From the NCBI RefSeq assembly GCF_004168285.1, contig NZ_SEWF01000012.1:62001-126000 (forward strand): a stretch of 64,000 bases of DNA, given 5' to 3'. Both the position numbers and the translations under genes were made by a program. Positions 16,008 through 25,500 of the stretch are shown here, one piece after another; within the stretch, counting starts at the first letter, position 1, and each line of letters starts with the position of its first letter. Origin of the DNA: Emticicia agri (GTDB lineage: Bacteria; Bacteroidota; Bacteroidia; Cytophagales; Spirosomataceae). The notes under the pieces were generated by a model that saw only the letters and a program-made list of their open reading frames with translations, searched no databases and was not told where the DNA came from.

Positions 16008-19000
16008 TTAATACCTGATAGCCGACTCATACTTTTTACCTGCCGCATAAATCGTCAGGTCATAGCCCAATTTTTCGCCTTGCTGATTTCTGACTGGGTT
16101 AATAAAATAATTATACTTCCCTGCCTCTTGTCTGGCTATTTCGTATGCTTGCTCCTTGCTATTGCTGGCATTGTAATGGTTTACTAATGCCTCCTGATTT
16201 TTGTTGGTTTTTACTTCGCTTTTTTGTTCATTCAGGATTTTAAGTTCGTTTTTTAACTGTTGCTCTTTATCTATTAACACTCTGCTGTCTTCAAGATATT
16301 TTGCCCATATCTGTCTTAAATCGCTGTTATTTCCTTTGGTTATAAAATCATCAATGCTCGGGGCATCCTGCATATCTTGTATATATTCTTCTGTTCGGTT
16401 ATCTGTTTTTTGTGTAGTGGTATTATCTGCATTTCCCGTTAGTGGAGCATTGTTACCACAGCCCTCAAGCAATGTCTGAAAAACTGCGCCATCGTTGGTA
16501 CTAAAACCGGGTTGCAATAAAACATAATTGGCCGCATCATAAGTAATGTTTGCCGTACCATCAATGGTGTTGGCTTCTGCCCCAACAATAATTTTACTTG
16601 CCTGATATTTTTCAGTACCAGTCAAAGCACTATTGATGTAAAGACTATCAGCACAAGGGGTAAGGCTCCACAATTCAATGCCATGTATGCCATCGTTGGC
16701 TGTAAAATACAATACATCATTGAAGGCAAAGAATTTTGATGGGTATGAACTGGAAGTGCCCTTAAAAATATCTTTTACCATACTTGTTCCGGCAACCGTT
16801 CCATCGCTTTTCCATAATTCATAACCTTGTGGATCATTATAATCTACCCCTCTGAAATACAACTGATTGTTAAACTTAATCATGGCTTCGGGGTCTATAG
16901 CCCTATTAAACATAGAAACAGTATTACCGTCAGTCCAGTAAAGCCTGAAACCAAAGTTTCCGTATGCCTCAAAGTAAACTTTGTTATTGAGTATAGCAAA
17001 CTCTCCCATTTCATAAGATGATGGATACGAACCTGAACTTCCACTGTTAATATCTGCCACCATGTAAGTACCTGCCTCTGTGCCATCGCTTCTCCACAGC
17101 TCGCTACCATACGAATTATTATAGGCTGAAAATATCAGTAAGTTATCATTCAGGTTGGTTAAATTATAAGGCGACGAACTATTAAACCCCGGATTAATAT
17201 CTTTTACCAGATAAGTACCTCCCTCGGTACCATCAGTTACCCATAGTTCTGTCCCGAAATTCACATCGCTATATACTGTAAAAAATAACTTATTCCCTAC
17301 TTTTTTGAAAATGCCAAAACTGGTTGGGCTACTACCATAGTTAATATCTCTTACCATCCAGGTGCCCCCGGCAGTACCATCTGTTCGCCATAATTCAGTA
17401 CCATTACTATACGTACTGTATAAAAAATAGGTAATTCCGTTTATATCGGCCGCAAGATAACTACTGTAATAATTATAGTCGTTGAGCGAAGCAATCAGTT
17501 TTATATCATCACCATCGCTTTCGTACAACTGATTAGTGGTTACCCAACGGATTTTGTTATTTGACAAAATCATTGAATAGATGTAGCTACTGCTACCGGC
17601 AAAAATTTCCATATTCTGCCCATTTGTACGCCAGATTGAACCATTTGATAGAAAATAGGAATAATTTTTAAAGGTAACAAGGCTACTGATGCTGCTCGAA
17701 TTTGAATAATAAGAAGACCCAATCGTAGGGTATTTGGTCATTTCTTTGATAATACCTGTATTGCTCGCACCATCGGTTTTCCAGAGTTCTAACCCATGCA
17801 GGTTGTCGTTATAGGTAAATAAAAGGTTATCACCTAAACCTATTTTTGTGCTGAAGTCGGCACTATTGCTATAAAAATTTGGCTCAATGTCTTTTATCAG
17901 ACTGATGGTAGTGCCGTTGGTTCTGAATAACTCATAGCCCACCTCTTTGTTATAGGCAGCAAAGTATAAATAGGTATTTGAGAGATTTAACAAAGGGAAC
18001 ACACTTTCAACAGGCAAACCCGGGTTCATATCAGAAACCGATACTGTTCCGGCATTGGTACCGTCGGTTTTATAATAAACATATTTCCCTGCATTATCAG
18101 TAGCAGAAAAATACAGATTTGAACCGAAAGCCTGGAGATTATATAATTCAGAACTTACCGGCCCCGGTACAAACTCTTTCACCATTGATGTACCTGCGGT
18201 AGTACCATCGCTTTTCCATAACTCAAAACCGTCAGGGCCATTATTGGCAATAAAAAACAGTTTCCCGTTAGCATCTACAAATTTTCTGCGAGTACTATTA
18301 CTACTGAACGTATAACTCTCGTCTAAACTGCTGGTAAGGTTAATGTCTTTTACCAGACTTGTACCTGCGATTGTACCGTTGGTTTTCCAAAGTTCTCTAC
18401 CGTTTACTCCATCTGTTGCACTAAAAAAAATATTATTACCAGACTTAATAAAATCCTGCGGGGAAGAAGAGGCATAACCCGGATAAATGTCTTTCAGTAA
18501 GGTTGTACCTGCGTTGGTTCCGTTTGATACAAATAATTCATAGCCAGTGCCACCATTATCAGCCCTGAAAATGAGTTTCCCGTTTAATTCCATAATATTA
18601 GATATATAACTGGAATTTGGCCCGGAATAAATGTCTTTAAATACTGTAGTGCCATAATCTGTACCGTCGCTCACCCATAGTTCAGTACCATTAGTCCCAT
18701 CATTGGCTGAAAAATAGAATTTATTGCCAAGAAGTGTAAAATAGCCTGGACTTGACGAATTGCTACCGGGATAAATATCCTTAATCATGTATGTTCCCCA
18801 CGGATTTCCATCACTCACATAAAGTTCATAGCCATTATTCGGAGAATAAGAACTGAAATATAATTTAGAATTAAGGATTACTACATCTGCCGGATTATTA
18901 ACAAACGAACTACTGGAACCTGGATTCAGGTCATTTAATAAAAATGTACCCTCTGGTGTACCATCAGTTACCCAGGGTTCGGTTCCGTTTACTCCATCAT

Positions 19001-19448
19001 TCGCCCAGAAAATCGCTTTACTGCCTAATTTAATAAAAGAGCCCGGATAAGAGCTACTATTACTATTAGTATTAATCTCTTTCAGCAGTTTTGTACCGGC
19101 TACTGTTCCGTCGCTAATCCAGAGTTCACTCCCCTGATAGTTATTGTTCAAATAATAATAAGCACTGAATAAGATTTTATCACCAAAACTAAAAAGGGCT
19201 CCGTCCAGATAAGGACCTGAATTAGAACTTGAATTGGTTAATTGTACTGTTCCGGCATTGGTGCCATCCGTTACAAAAAGCTCAGAATTTGACTGAGCTC
19301 CCTTGGCTATAAAAAAATACTTACCATTGGCATTCACCATCGCTCTCGGATGAGAACTTGCATTGCTGGTAACAATGTCTTTGAGGAGTTTCTGAGCAGG
19401 AGAAACAAAAGAAATAACTGTAAACAGAATCACATAGAGTTGCTTCAT
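16008..19448 (-). CDS. Giant secreted ELWxxDGT-repeat protein with 3-coathanger domain
   Basis: 1146 residues. After a signal peptide (MKQLYVILFTVISFVSPAQ) come about sixteen repeats of roughly 45-60 residues built on ELW-x-S/T-DGT-x-x-GT-x-x-V-K-D-I, with strings of Ser/Asn between them (NSNSSSYPG, SGSSGSYPSS). Such repeats form beta-propeller-like surface structures. At about residue 930 a 3-coathanger stack domain begins (CADSLYINSALTGTEKYQAS, then LQPGFSTNDGAVF). It is followed by about 145 unusual charged residues (KEQQLKNELKILNEQKSEVK) instead of a recognisable type IX secretion sorting domain. Probably exported and cell-surface attached or released. Single gene. Confidence 0.85.
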   Translation of the reverse strand: MKQLYVILFTVISFVSPAQKLLKDIVTSNASSHPRAMVNANGKYFFIAKGAQSNSELFVTDGTNAGTVQLTNSSSNSGPYLDGALFSFGDKILFSAYYYLNNNYQGSELWISDGTVAGTKLLKEINTNSNSSSYPGSFIKLGSKAIFWANDGVNGTEPWVTDGTPEGTFLLNDLNPGSSSSFVNNPADVVILNSKLYFSSYSPNNGYELYVSDGNPWGTYMIKDIYPGSNSSSPGYFTLLGNKFYFSANDGTNGTELWVSDGTDYGTTVFKDIYSGPNSSYISNIMELNGKLIFRADNGGTGYELFVSNGTNAGTTLLKDIYPGYASSSPQDFIKSGNNIFFSATDGVNGRELWKTNGTIAGTSLVKDINLTSSLDESYTFSSNSTRRKFVDANGKLFFIANNGPDGFELWKSDGTTAGTSMVKEFVPGPVSSELYNLQAFGSNLYFSATDNAGKYVYYKTDGTNAGTVSVSDMNPGLPVESVFPLLNLSNTYLYFAAYNKEVGYELFRTNGTTISLIKDIEPNFYSNSADFSTKIGLGDNLLFTYNDNLHGLELWKTDGASNTGIIKEMTKYPTIGSSYYSNSSSISSLVTFKNYSYFLSNGSIWRTNGQNMEIFAGSSSYIYSMILSNNKIRWVTTNQLYESDGDDIKLIASLNDYNYYSSYLAADINGITYFLYSTYSNGTELWRTDGTAGGTWMVRDINYGSSPTSFGIFKKVGNKLFFTVYSDVNFGTELWVTDGTEGGTYLVKDINPGFNSSSPYNLTNLNDNLLIFSAYNNSYGSELWRSDGTEAGTYMVADINSGSSGSYPSSYEMGEFAILNNKVYFEAYGNFGFRLYWTDGNTVSMFNRAIDPEAMIKFNNQLYFRGVDYNDPQGYELWKSDGTVAGTSMVKDIFKGTSSSYPSKFFAFNDVLYFTANDGIHGIELWSLTPCADSLYINSALTGTEKYQASKIIVGAEANTIDGTANITYDAANYVLLQPGFSTNDGAVFQTLLEGCGNNAPLTGNADNTTTQKTDNRTEEYIQDMQDAPSIDDFITKGNNSDLRQIWAKYLEDSRVLIDKEQQLKNELKILNEQKSEVKTNKNQEALVNHYNASNSKEQAYEIARQEAGKYNYFINPVRNQQGEKLGYDLTIYAAGKKYESAIRY

Positions 19449-19477
19449 ATAATAGCAATTAAAGGTTTAGATATATA

Positions 19478-19637
19478 GAACCTGTTTAAACTTATTACTT
19501 TTGGCTGCAAATGAATCTTTTCCGATTAGAAGGGAAGAAAAAATTCGTCCGTAGTTCTACTACGAACTCAATTTTTCTTCCCCTCTAATCAAAAAATTTT
19601 TCATTTTCGCTATAAAATTAAAAGTTTAAACAGGTTC
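19478..19637. repeat. Long palindromic element R2 (TGTTTAAA family)
   Basis: The terminal arms GAACCTGTTTAAACTT (19478-19493) and AAGTTTAAACAGGTTC (19622-19637) are perfect 16-bp inverted repeats. Inside, GATTAGAAGGGAAGAAAAA pairs with TTTTTCTTCCCCTCTAATC around a small hairpin, CGTAGTTCTACTACG. It has the same length and ends as R1 and R3 but a different core. Confidence 0.75.
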
Positions 19638-19932
19638 ATAGTAACACAGCGCCGGATATACCTATATCCGGATTTCTTTTGTTTTCAGGCTTCAATAAAT
19701 ACTGGTGGTTTTGATACAGAGAAGTTTTAGCAACAGCAATATCTCATATCAAAAAAATTATAATTTGGCTATCATAACGTGAAGCATACGAGGACAAACT
19801 CAGTCACAGCGAATTTATTCCGGTTATCACGGGTTTGTTTTCTTGACTACAATATTACGTAAAATATTTGAATCACAACAAATATCTGAGATACTTTAGA
19901 GTCAATTCTTCTATATTTACCTATTTACATAC
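19638..19932. other. Gene-free stretch between R2 and pyrB
   Basis: No gene is seen. CCGGATATA (19652-19660) and TATATCCGG (19663-19671) form a perfect 9-bp inverted repeat with 2 nt between the arms; it could terminate leftward transcription from pyrB. The rest is AT-rich without visible structure. Confidence 0.4.
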
Positions 19933-20856
19933 CTATATTTGCTGCGATAAGAGGTAAAGCACTGCCATTCTTACGGCCACGCCATTTTCAACCTGGTCGA
20001 GAATAATTGAGTGGTGTGAGTCTGCGGCATCGCTCGACAATTCCACTCCCCTGTTGATAGGGCCAGGGTGCATCAATACAATTTCTTTATCCAATTCGTC
20101 AAGCATCTGTTTGTTGATACCAAAATACAGCGAGTACTCTCTCAATGAGGGGAAATACTTAATTTGCTGACGTTCTAACTGGATTCTTAATACGTTAGCT
20201 ACATCGCACCATTGCAAGGTATCTTTTACACTATGCGAAATCTTTACGCCAATCTCACTTATGTATTTCGGCAGAAGGGTATTAGGGCCGCAAATGGTAA
20301 TTTCGGCACCTAATTTCTGTAAACAGAATATATTTGAAAGGGCTACTCTTGAATGAAGAATATCGCCGATAATGGCAATTTTTTTACCTGCCAAATCGCC
20401 TAATTTTTCCTGCATCGAAAACGAATCTAACAAGGCTTGCGTTGGGTGTTCGTGCGTACCGTCTCCTGCATTGACAATATTGGCTTTGATTTTTTTAGAC
20501 AGGTAATGAGGAGCACCTGGACTTGCGTGCCGCATCACAATCATATCTACTTTCATGGCCAGAATATTATTGACCGTATCAAGCAGGGTTTCTCCTTTCT
20601 TTACTGAACTACCAGAAGCAGAGAAATTAACAACATCGGCCGAAAGTCTCTTTTCTGCCAATTCAAATGACAAGCGGGTACGGGTAGAGTTTTCAAAAAA
20701 AACATTGGCAATCGTTACATCTCTCAATGAGGGGACTTTCTTAATCGGTCGGTTAATTACCTCTTTAAACTCCTTGGCTGTTTCTAAAATAAGTTGAATA
20801 TCGTTTGTAGAAAGGTCTTTTATACCGAGTAGATGTTTGGTACTCAATGATTGCAT
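19933..20856 (-). CDS. pyrB: Aspartate carbamoyltransferase catalytic subunit
   Basis: 307 residues from the ATG at 20856. The frame is open to 20970, but that part overlaps the aroA terminator, and MQSLSTKHLLGIKDL is the family's usual start. The carbamoyl-phosphate loop STRTR (57-61, FFENSTRTRLSFE) and the HPTQALLD motif are intact, as is the C-terminal LMHPGPINRGVEL. It catalyses carbamoyl phosphate + L-aspartate to carbamoyl aspartate, the first committed step of pyrimidine synthesis. No pyrI regulatory gene is adjacent. Confidence 0.95.
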   Translation of the reverse strand: MQSLSTKHLLGIKDLSTNDIQLILETAKEFKEVINRPIKKVPSLRDVTIANVFFENSTRTRLSFELAEKRLSADVVNFSASGSSVKKGETLLDTVNNILAMKVDMIVMRHASPGAPHYLSKKIKANIVNAGDGTHEHPTQALLDSFSMQEKLGDLAGKKIAIIGDILHSRVALSNIFCLQKLGAEITICGPNTLLPKYISEIGVKISHSVKDTLQWCDVANVLRIQLERQQIKYFPSLREYSLYFGINKQMLDELDKEIVLMHPGPINRGVELSSDAADSHHSIILDQVENGVAVRMAVLYLLSQQI

Positions 20857-20895
20857 CTTAATTTGAGAAGTATGTTTGGCAAAATTATAAAAAAA

Positions 20896-20918
20896 AGCCC
20901 CAATACACAAAAGGGGCT
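20896..20918 (-). terminator. Intrinsic terminator after aroA
   Basis: On the minus strand AGCCCC, an 11-nt loop and GGGGCT are followed by eight T. It is downstream of aroA and the R3 element, and 40 bp before the pyrB start. Confidence 0.82.
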
Positions 20919-20921
20919 GGA

Positions 20922-21083
20922 AGAAACTGTTTAAATTAATCTTGTTTCGTTCAAAATGACTATTTTTCACAAATACTGCGTTACTACAATCCTCATTTAG
21001 CTCTGCTAAACTGCGGTTGTAGAGCCTTGTCTTTGTAAAAAATATTTCATTTTGAATCGTAAAATTTAATTTAAACAGTTTCT
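20922..21083. repeat. Long palindromic element R3 (TGTTTAAA family)
   Basis: AGAAACTGTTTAAATTAA (20922-20939) and TTAATTTAAACAGTTTCT (21066-21083) are perfect 18-bp inverted repeats. Inner arms TTCAAAATGA/TCATTTTGAA continue the hairpin. The core reads CTGCGTTACTACAATCC, TCATTTAGCTC, GCTAAACTGCGG, GCCTTGTC. The join AATCCTCATTTAGCTC is uninterrupted here but split by a 14-nt GC-rich insert in R4. The element lies 6 bp after the aroA stop. Confidence 0.78.
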
Positions 21084-21088
21084 GAAAA

Positions 21089-22408
21089 TCATTTGGGCTG
21101 TTGTTCTATTTGAACAACTTTTTTCAAATCCTCCCAGAAACTCGGATAAGATTTTACTACTACATGTGGCTCTTCAATGGTTACATCGGTCAGCATAGCT
21201 AATGGGGCAAACGCCATAGCCATCCGGTGGTCGTCGTAGGTAGCAATGCTGATGGGTGCACTCCCAAATTCAAAACCTGAACCTGCAACTTTATATTCGG
21301 TGTTGGTTACTACTTCGGTCAGGCTACCTCCAAACTTCCTCAGTTCATTCTGCAAAGCTAATATACGGTCTGTTTCTTTAATTTTAAGGCTTTCAATACC
21401 CGTAAAAGTAGCCTCTATTCCTTTAGCAACGCAGGTAACAGCTACTGTTTGAGCCAGGTCTGGGCAATTGGTAAAATCCCAGTTAAGTGATGCCTGCGCA
21501 GGAATTTTTGTTAATAATACCCCCTCTTTGGTAAAAGTACTTTTCACACCCAATTGCGTCATGATGTCAACAATGGCACTATCACCTTGCAGCGAGTTTT
21601 CTTTTAGGCCCAATAGCTCAACTTTGGTCGCTTCATCAGTAGCCAATGCTACTATACTATACCAGTAGCTCGCACCAGACCAGTCAGATTCTATCTGATA
21701 GGCTGTTGGCGCATAGCTTTGCGGAGCAACACTGATTACTTTTTTATCCCATTCGGCTTTTGCTTCTACGCCAAAGGCTTTCATCTGGGCAAGTGTCATT
21801 TTAATATAAGGTATTGAACCTAAATCTCCTGTCAGATGAATGGTTAATCCTTGTGGCAGTGTCGGGGCTATCATCACAAGGGCAGAAATATACTGGCTGC
21901 TTACATCGCCTCTGATGGTTACTTCATTGCTTTTCTGTTCACTAAGTCCATGAATCTGCAGGGGCGGATAACCCTCTTTTTGCAGATAATCAATTTCTGC
22001 TCCGATAGTTTTCAGTGCCTCTACGAGAATCCCGATTGGGCGCTCACACATACGGGCAGTGCCTGTCATGGTTTTGCTTTGTCCGGTTGCTGTAAAATAA
22101 GCCGTAAGAAAACGCATGGTTGTTCCGGCATCAATTACATCAGCTATCGGTTCGTTCGATTGCAACAGGCGAATCATGGTTTGTGTATCACGGGCAGAAG
22201 AAAGATTCTGTAAATCTCCTTTAAAACCTGATAAAGCGTTGATAATTAAAGCTCTGTTACTTTCTGATTTAGAGGAGGCTAACTGGATTTTAACGTCAAA
22301 TACCTGAGAGTTTTTGTAGAGGGTAACTTTTTCCAAAATATATGCTGATTTGTCTTCTAATCTGATTTCACTGCAAAAGTAGGGTTTTCTATTAAATGTC
22401 AGAAGCAT
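21089..22408 (-). CDS. aroA: 3-phosphoshikimate 1-carboxyvinyltransferase (EPSP synthase)
   Basis: 439 residues. Characteristic segments: SKSESNRALIINALSG near the N terminus, DAGTTMRFLTAYF, ISALVMIAPTLPQGL, and near the C terminus KIKETDRILALQNELRKFG and DDHRMAMAFAPLA. It joins shikimate-3-phosphate and phosphoenolpyruvate in the sixth step of aromatic synthesis. The first about 25 residues are not typical of the family, so the true start may be later, but no other ATG precedes the conserved core. The usual LPGSKS is replaced by ASSKS, a variation I believe is seen in Bacteroidota enzymes. aroK lies 10 kb away. Confidence 0.93.
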   Translation of the reverse strand: MLLTFNRKPYFCSEIRLEDKSAYILEKVTLYKNSQVFDVKIQLASSKSESNRALIINALSGFKGDLQNLSSARDTQTMIRLLQSNEPIADVIDAGTTMRFLTAYFTATGQSKTMTGTARMCERPIGILVEALKTIGAEIDYLQKEGYPPLQIHGLSEQKSNEVTIRGDVSSQYISALVMIAPTLPQGLTIHLTGDLGSIPYIKMTLAQMKAFGVEAKAEWDKKVISVAPQSYAPTAYQIESDWSGASYWYSIVALATDEATKVELLGLKENSLQGDSAIVDIMTQLGVKSTFTKEGVLLTKIPAQASLNWDFTNCPDLAQTVAVTCVAKGIEATFTGIESLKIKETDRILALQNELRKFGGSLTEVVTNTEYKVAGSGFEFGSAPISIATYDDHRMAMAFAPLAMLTDVTIEEPHVVVKSYPSFWEDLKKVVQIEQQPK

Positions 22409-22586
22409 AATTGTGAAATTATCTCTTATGCTTTATTCTCGACTCATTTTATGGTAATCACACAATTTTCGGGGAAAATTTTCCTCAATTATTTGAAAAT
22501 TTTTATTTATTGCTTTCAGATTATATATTGGAATAAATTTTTAAATACTACTGTTAGAATCACTTACACACAATTACAATAACTTT

Positions 22587-23543
22587 ATGAAAAATCTCAT
22601 ATATGCCTGCTCAATCATCATCTCTGTGTTATTCAGTTCATGCGAGGTGATAGAAGACTTGAAACCCTCATCAGGAGACAAGACACAAACCGATAGTACT
22701 ACTACCGGTACTACCAATCCGACAACCCCGACTACTCCCACGAATCCGACTACACCAACCGAGTCAGATTATATTGAAGCGACCGCACAGGATCTAAATC
22801 ATCAGTCGTATGGACCTGATGAATTACAGAAGTTTGACATTCATATTCCAGCCAGACGGTCGCTAACCAAAACCAAAGTGGTAATTATTCTGCATGGTGG
22901 CTCGTGGAAAGAGTTAGACAAAGGGTTCATGAATAATTATGTAAGCCAGATTAAATCTAAAGGGGATAACTGGGTCATTGTGAATGCCAATTATCGTCTG
23001 ACTTTCCAGAATGGTATCAGATACGACCAGCAGATACAGGACTTAGGTTCGCTTATCACCAAAGTTCTTTCAATGCGTCAGCAATATAACTTCTCAGATA
23101 AAATTTACTTTATAGGTGCCAGTGCAGGCGGACATTTAGCCCTTGCTTATTCTTATACCGTTGATAAATCTAAAAATGTAAAAGGAGTTTCGGTAATTGC
23201 CGCACCAACCGATTTAACTTCGGATAAAATACGTGTAGGTGAATTCGGGCAAGATATAGAAAACTTAATCGGTCAACCATATAGCAGCAATCCTGATGCC
23301 TTTAAAAGAGCCAGTCCACGCTATCAGGTTACAAGAGTAGCCCCTCCTACTATACTTTTCTATGGTGGTAAAGATGAGTTTATTCCATCAGACCAGGGCG
23401 AAGTACTCAGACAACAGTTACAAGCCAATGCGGTGATTAACTCTTACAATTTCTATCCGGAGCAGGGTCATGAATGGATGATATTAAGCGAAACCATTGA
23501 CAAAACCCTTGTTTTCTTCGGAGACGATAATACAAGAAAATAA
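22587..23543 (+). CDS. Alpha/beta-hydrolase lipoprotein (BD-FAE/esterase type)
   Basis: 318 residues. A lipoprotein signal (SVLFSSCEV, Cys19) is followed by a Thr/Pro/Asn linker (about residues 30-60) that should hold the enzyme away from the membrane. The hydrolase domain has the oxyanion motif HGGSW, nucleophile Ser in GASAGGH, Asp in GGKDEFIPS and His in EQGHEW. It matches carboxylesterase/feruloyl-esterase-like enzymes. Likely an extracytoplasmic, membrane-anchored esterase; substrate unknown. Single gene ended by the hairpin at 23570-23603. Confidence 0.85.
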   Translation: MKNLIYACSIIISVLFSSCEVIEDLKPSSGDKTQTDSTTTGTTNPTTPTTPTNPTTPTESDYIEATAQDLNHQSYGPDELQKFDIHIPARRSLTKTKVVIILHGGSWKELDKGFMNNYVSQIKSKGDNWVIVNANYRLTFQNGIRYDQQIQDLGSLITKVLSMRQQYNFSDKIYFIGASAGGHLALAYSYTVDKSKNVKGVSVIAAPTDLTSDKIRVGEFGQDIENLIGQPYSSNPDAFKRASPRYQVTRVAPPTILFYGGKDEFIPSDQGEVLRQQLQANAVINSYNFYPEQGHEWMILSETIDKTLVFFGDDNTRK

Positions 23544-23569
23544 CTATCGATATATATATATAAAAGCAT

Positions 23570-23603
23570 AAAAGCCTCTCTGATTGATTTCGGGGAGGCT
23601 TTT
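23570..23603. terminator. Bidirectional terminator
   Basis: AAAAGCCTC (23570-23578) pairs with GAGGCTTTT (23595-23603). It lies between convergent stops at 23543 and 23624. Confidence 0.8.
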
Positions 23604-23623
23604 GGGTATTTAGTGATGAAAAA

Positions 23624-25033
23624 TTAGTATGGAGTGAAAGAAGGTTTTTCGTTAATCTGACAGTCTTCAACAATGGTATAAGAAGCTAGTACACCCTTGG
23701 TGTTGTAACGTTTCATTAAATACATATTACCATTCTTATCAAAATATTCTTCTGTATGATTTCCTTCTATAGGTAACCCTGGCTGAATACCCTCATAAAA
23801 ATAATACGTTTTGTTGCGGGCTGCAAATATGAAAGTCATATAACTCACTACCCGGCCTTTAGTATCATATATTTTCTCACTCCTTACTACACCACCATCA
23901 TAGGTAACCTCTTTTTCTATTCTACCTGAGGCATCACGAAAAATAACTCCCGAATATTTTTCGCTGAGCACTTTGGTATAAAAATCATTACCGGAGTATT
24001 TTTTTTCTATAAATGTATCATCCCGTTTATACACTACTGATGTCTCAACAAATAACTGACCTTCACTCGAAATAAATCGGTCATTAATCTTTCTTTTTAA
24101 ACTATCATATTGAAATAAAAAGGTATAATTTGGTACACCTTTAGGCCCACCAATAGTCTTTGTCTTATTCAAATGCTTATCGTAGAAGAAAAGTTCTTCA
24201 TCTTCTCTTATCCGAATTGTTCCATTGTCGTTTACTTGTTGGCTGTATTTTATTTTCATAGCCAAGCCATCTTTGTTCAGATAAGTAGTATTGAACACCG
24301 TAGAAATAAACGATTTATTTGGCTGTCTCTCAAATAAAGAAGTATATCTGAGGTTAGTGATTGTAGTATCTGTTTTAACAAGTGGAACAGCTGTATCTAC
24401 AGCAAATTCAACCGGAATAATATTAGTCAAGAACTCCTTTTCATCTATATTCAAGTAGCTGATAATAAATAAAAAGTTCTCTTTGATAAAGAAAAAATAA
24501 GTCTCCTGCTGATTGAGTTGTTGATTAATTCCGTTGATAATCAGGAATTTCGTAGTTCTTATAATAGTATCTCTCCTGCTTGTTGCATTAAAAATGCTTT
24601 TATGAATAAAACGATAAGTAGTTGAGTCAGACCAGGGATTAATAAAAAAGGGAGCAATACCTCTTAAAACACCACGGTTAAAACTTCCGGCATTGGCATC
24701 ATGCTTTACTTCTTCGCTAATAGGGCTTTTAGGGTTGGTGAAAATACCAATGTCAAAGGCACGCACCGTAATTGCTTTTTTATTTTTCTCGTCTATATTC
24801 CTGAATATTACCTCTGATTCCTTTACTTCTTTTGCAATAGTAAATTGCTTCATTTTCAATTCAAAAAGCTCACTTTTAAAAATCAGTGTATCTTCATTCG
24901 GCTTGGTAATATTAAATGTATACCGTTCAGGTATATAGGGCTGAGCTAAAGCTTCAGCTTGCTTTTTGGTTTGAGAACAGCCAGTAAGAGATATGGAAAA
25001 AACAAAAAATATGACGGTAATATACTTGGACAT
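23624..25033 (-). CDS. Hypothetical lipoprotein with YD-like C-terminal repeats
   Basis: 469 residues from the ATG at 25033; a GTG four codons upstream is less likely. The lipoprotein signal is MSKYITVIFFVFSISLTGCS (Cys19). The N-terminal half (about 30-250) has no motif I recognise. The C-terminal half consists of short repeats such as LFFYDKHLNKTK, FLFQYDSLKRKINDRF, IYDTKGRVVSYMTF and EEYFDKNGNMYLMKRYNTKG. They resemble the YD/MORN-type beta-hairpin repeats of Bacteroidota surface proteins. Probably anchored in the outer membrane facing the periplasm or outside. Function unknown; single gene. Confidence 0.75.
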   Translation of the reverse strand: MSKYITVIFFVFSISLTGCSQTKKQAEALAQPYIPERYTFNITKPNEDTLIFKSELFELKMKQFTIAKEVKESEVIFRNIDEKNKKAITVRAFDIGIFTNPKSPISEEVKHDANAGSFNRGVLRGIAPFFINPWSDSTTYRFIHKSIFNATSRRDTIIRTTKFLIINGINQQLNQQETYFFFIKENFLFIISYLNIDEKEFLTNIIPVEFAVDTAVPLVKTDTTITNLRYTSLFERQPNKSFISTVFNTTYLNKDGLAMKIKYSQQVNDNGTIRIREDEELFFYDKHLNKTKTIGGPKGVPNYTFLFQYDSLKRKINDRFISSEGQLFVETSVVYKRDDTFIEKKYSGNDFYTKVLSEKYSGVIFRDASGRIEKEVTYDGGVVRSEKIYDTKGRVVSYMTFIFAARNKTYYFYEGIQPGLPIEGNHTEEYFDKNGNMYLMKRYNTKGVLASYTIVEDCQINEKPSFTPY

Positions 25034-25250
25034 TGTAAAGTGCACACTAATAAATTGACGAGTGATTTGTTGATTGAAATTATTCTGGAATTAGCCATTC
25101 TTATGTACCTCTGTCATAATAAAATTTACTGTAAAAGAATTGATAATACCGTAAACAGGAAGCGTTCGTCCTCCGTTTGCGGCATAAATAATTCAATTAT
25201 ATATTAATCTTTTATTAACTAATTGGCTTTACAAAATTTCAAGAAATAAA
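25034..25250. other. Gene-free stretch
   Basis: No gene is seen. A GC-richer island (AGCGTTCGTCCTCCG at about 25161-25175) stands out in very AT-rich sequence and resembles the ACGTTCGCCGAAG insert at 27986. I could not find an intact copy to compare it with. Confidence 0.3.
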
Positions 25251-25398
25251 TTTTGGCTAAAGCCAAATATGGATGATTGACTGACTGTTAACCCCATTTG
25301 AAAATGGGCGGACGCCGCGCGGGGCTATTGATTCAATTGCCGCCAGCTTTAGCTGGTGGAATATTAAATTGTATAATCCTAATTGGCTTTAGCCAAAA
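25251..25398. repeat. Composite palindromic repeat (GGCTAAAGCC/AGCTAAAGCT type) with GC-rich insert
   Basis: The ends are TTTTGGCTAAAGCCAAA (25251-25267) and TTGGCTTTAGCCAAAA (25383-25398). Between them are two more palindromes, CCCCATTTGAAAATGGG and CCAGCTTTAGCTGG. A 13-14 nt GC-rich insert (25308-25321, GCGGACGCCGCGCG) sits between ATGGG and GGGCTATT. A second copy at 52711-52858 has the same ends, its inner part inverted and no insert. Confidence 0.75.
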
Positions 25399-25500
25399 TG
25401 TATTTGCAAATTTTAAAGGACGCTTATTGTTGAATCTTAATCAAAGCAATTATCATCCGATAGAATAAGCAGTAAACTTCTATTCACTCATTCACAATTA

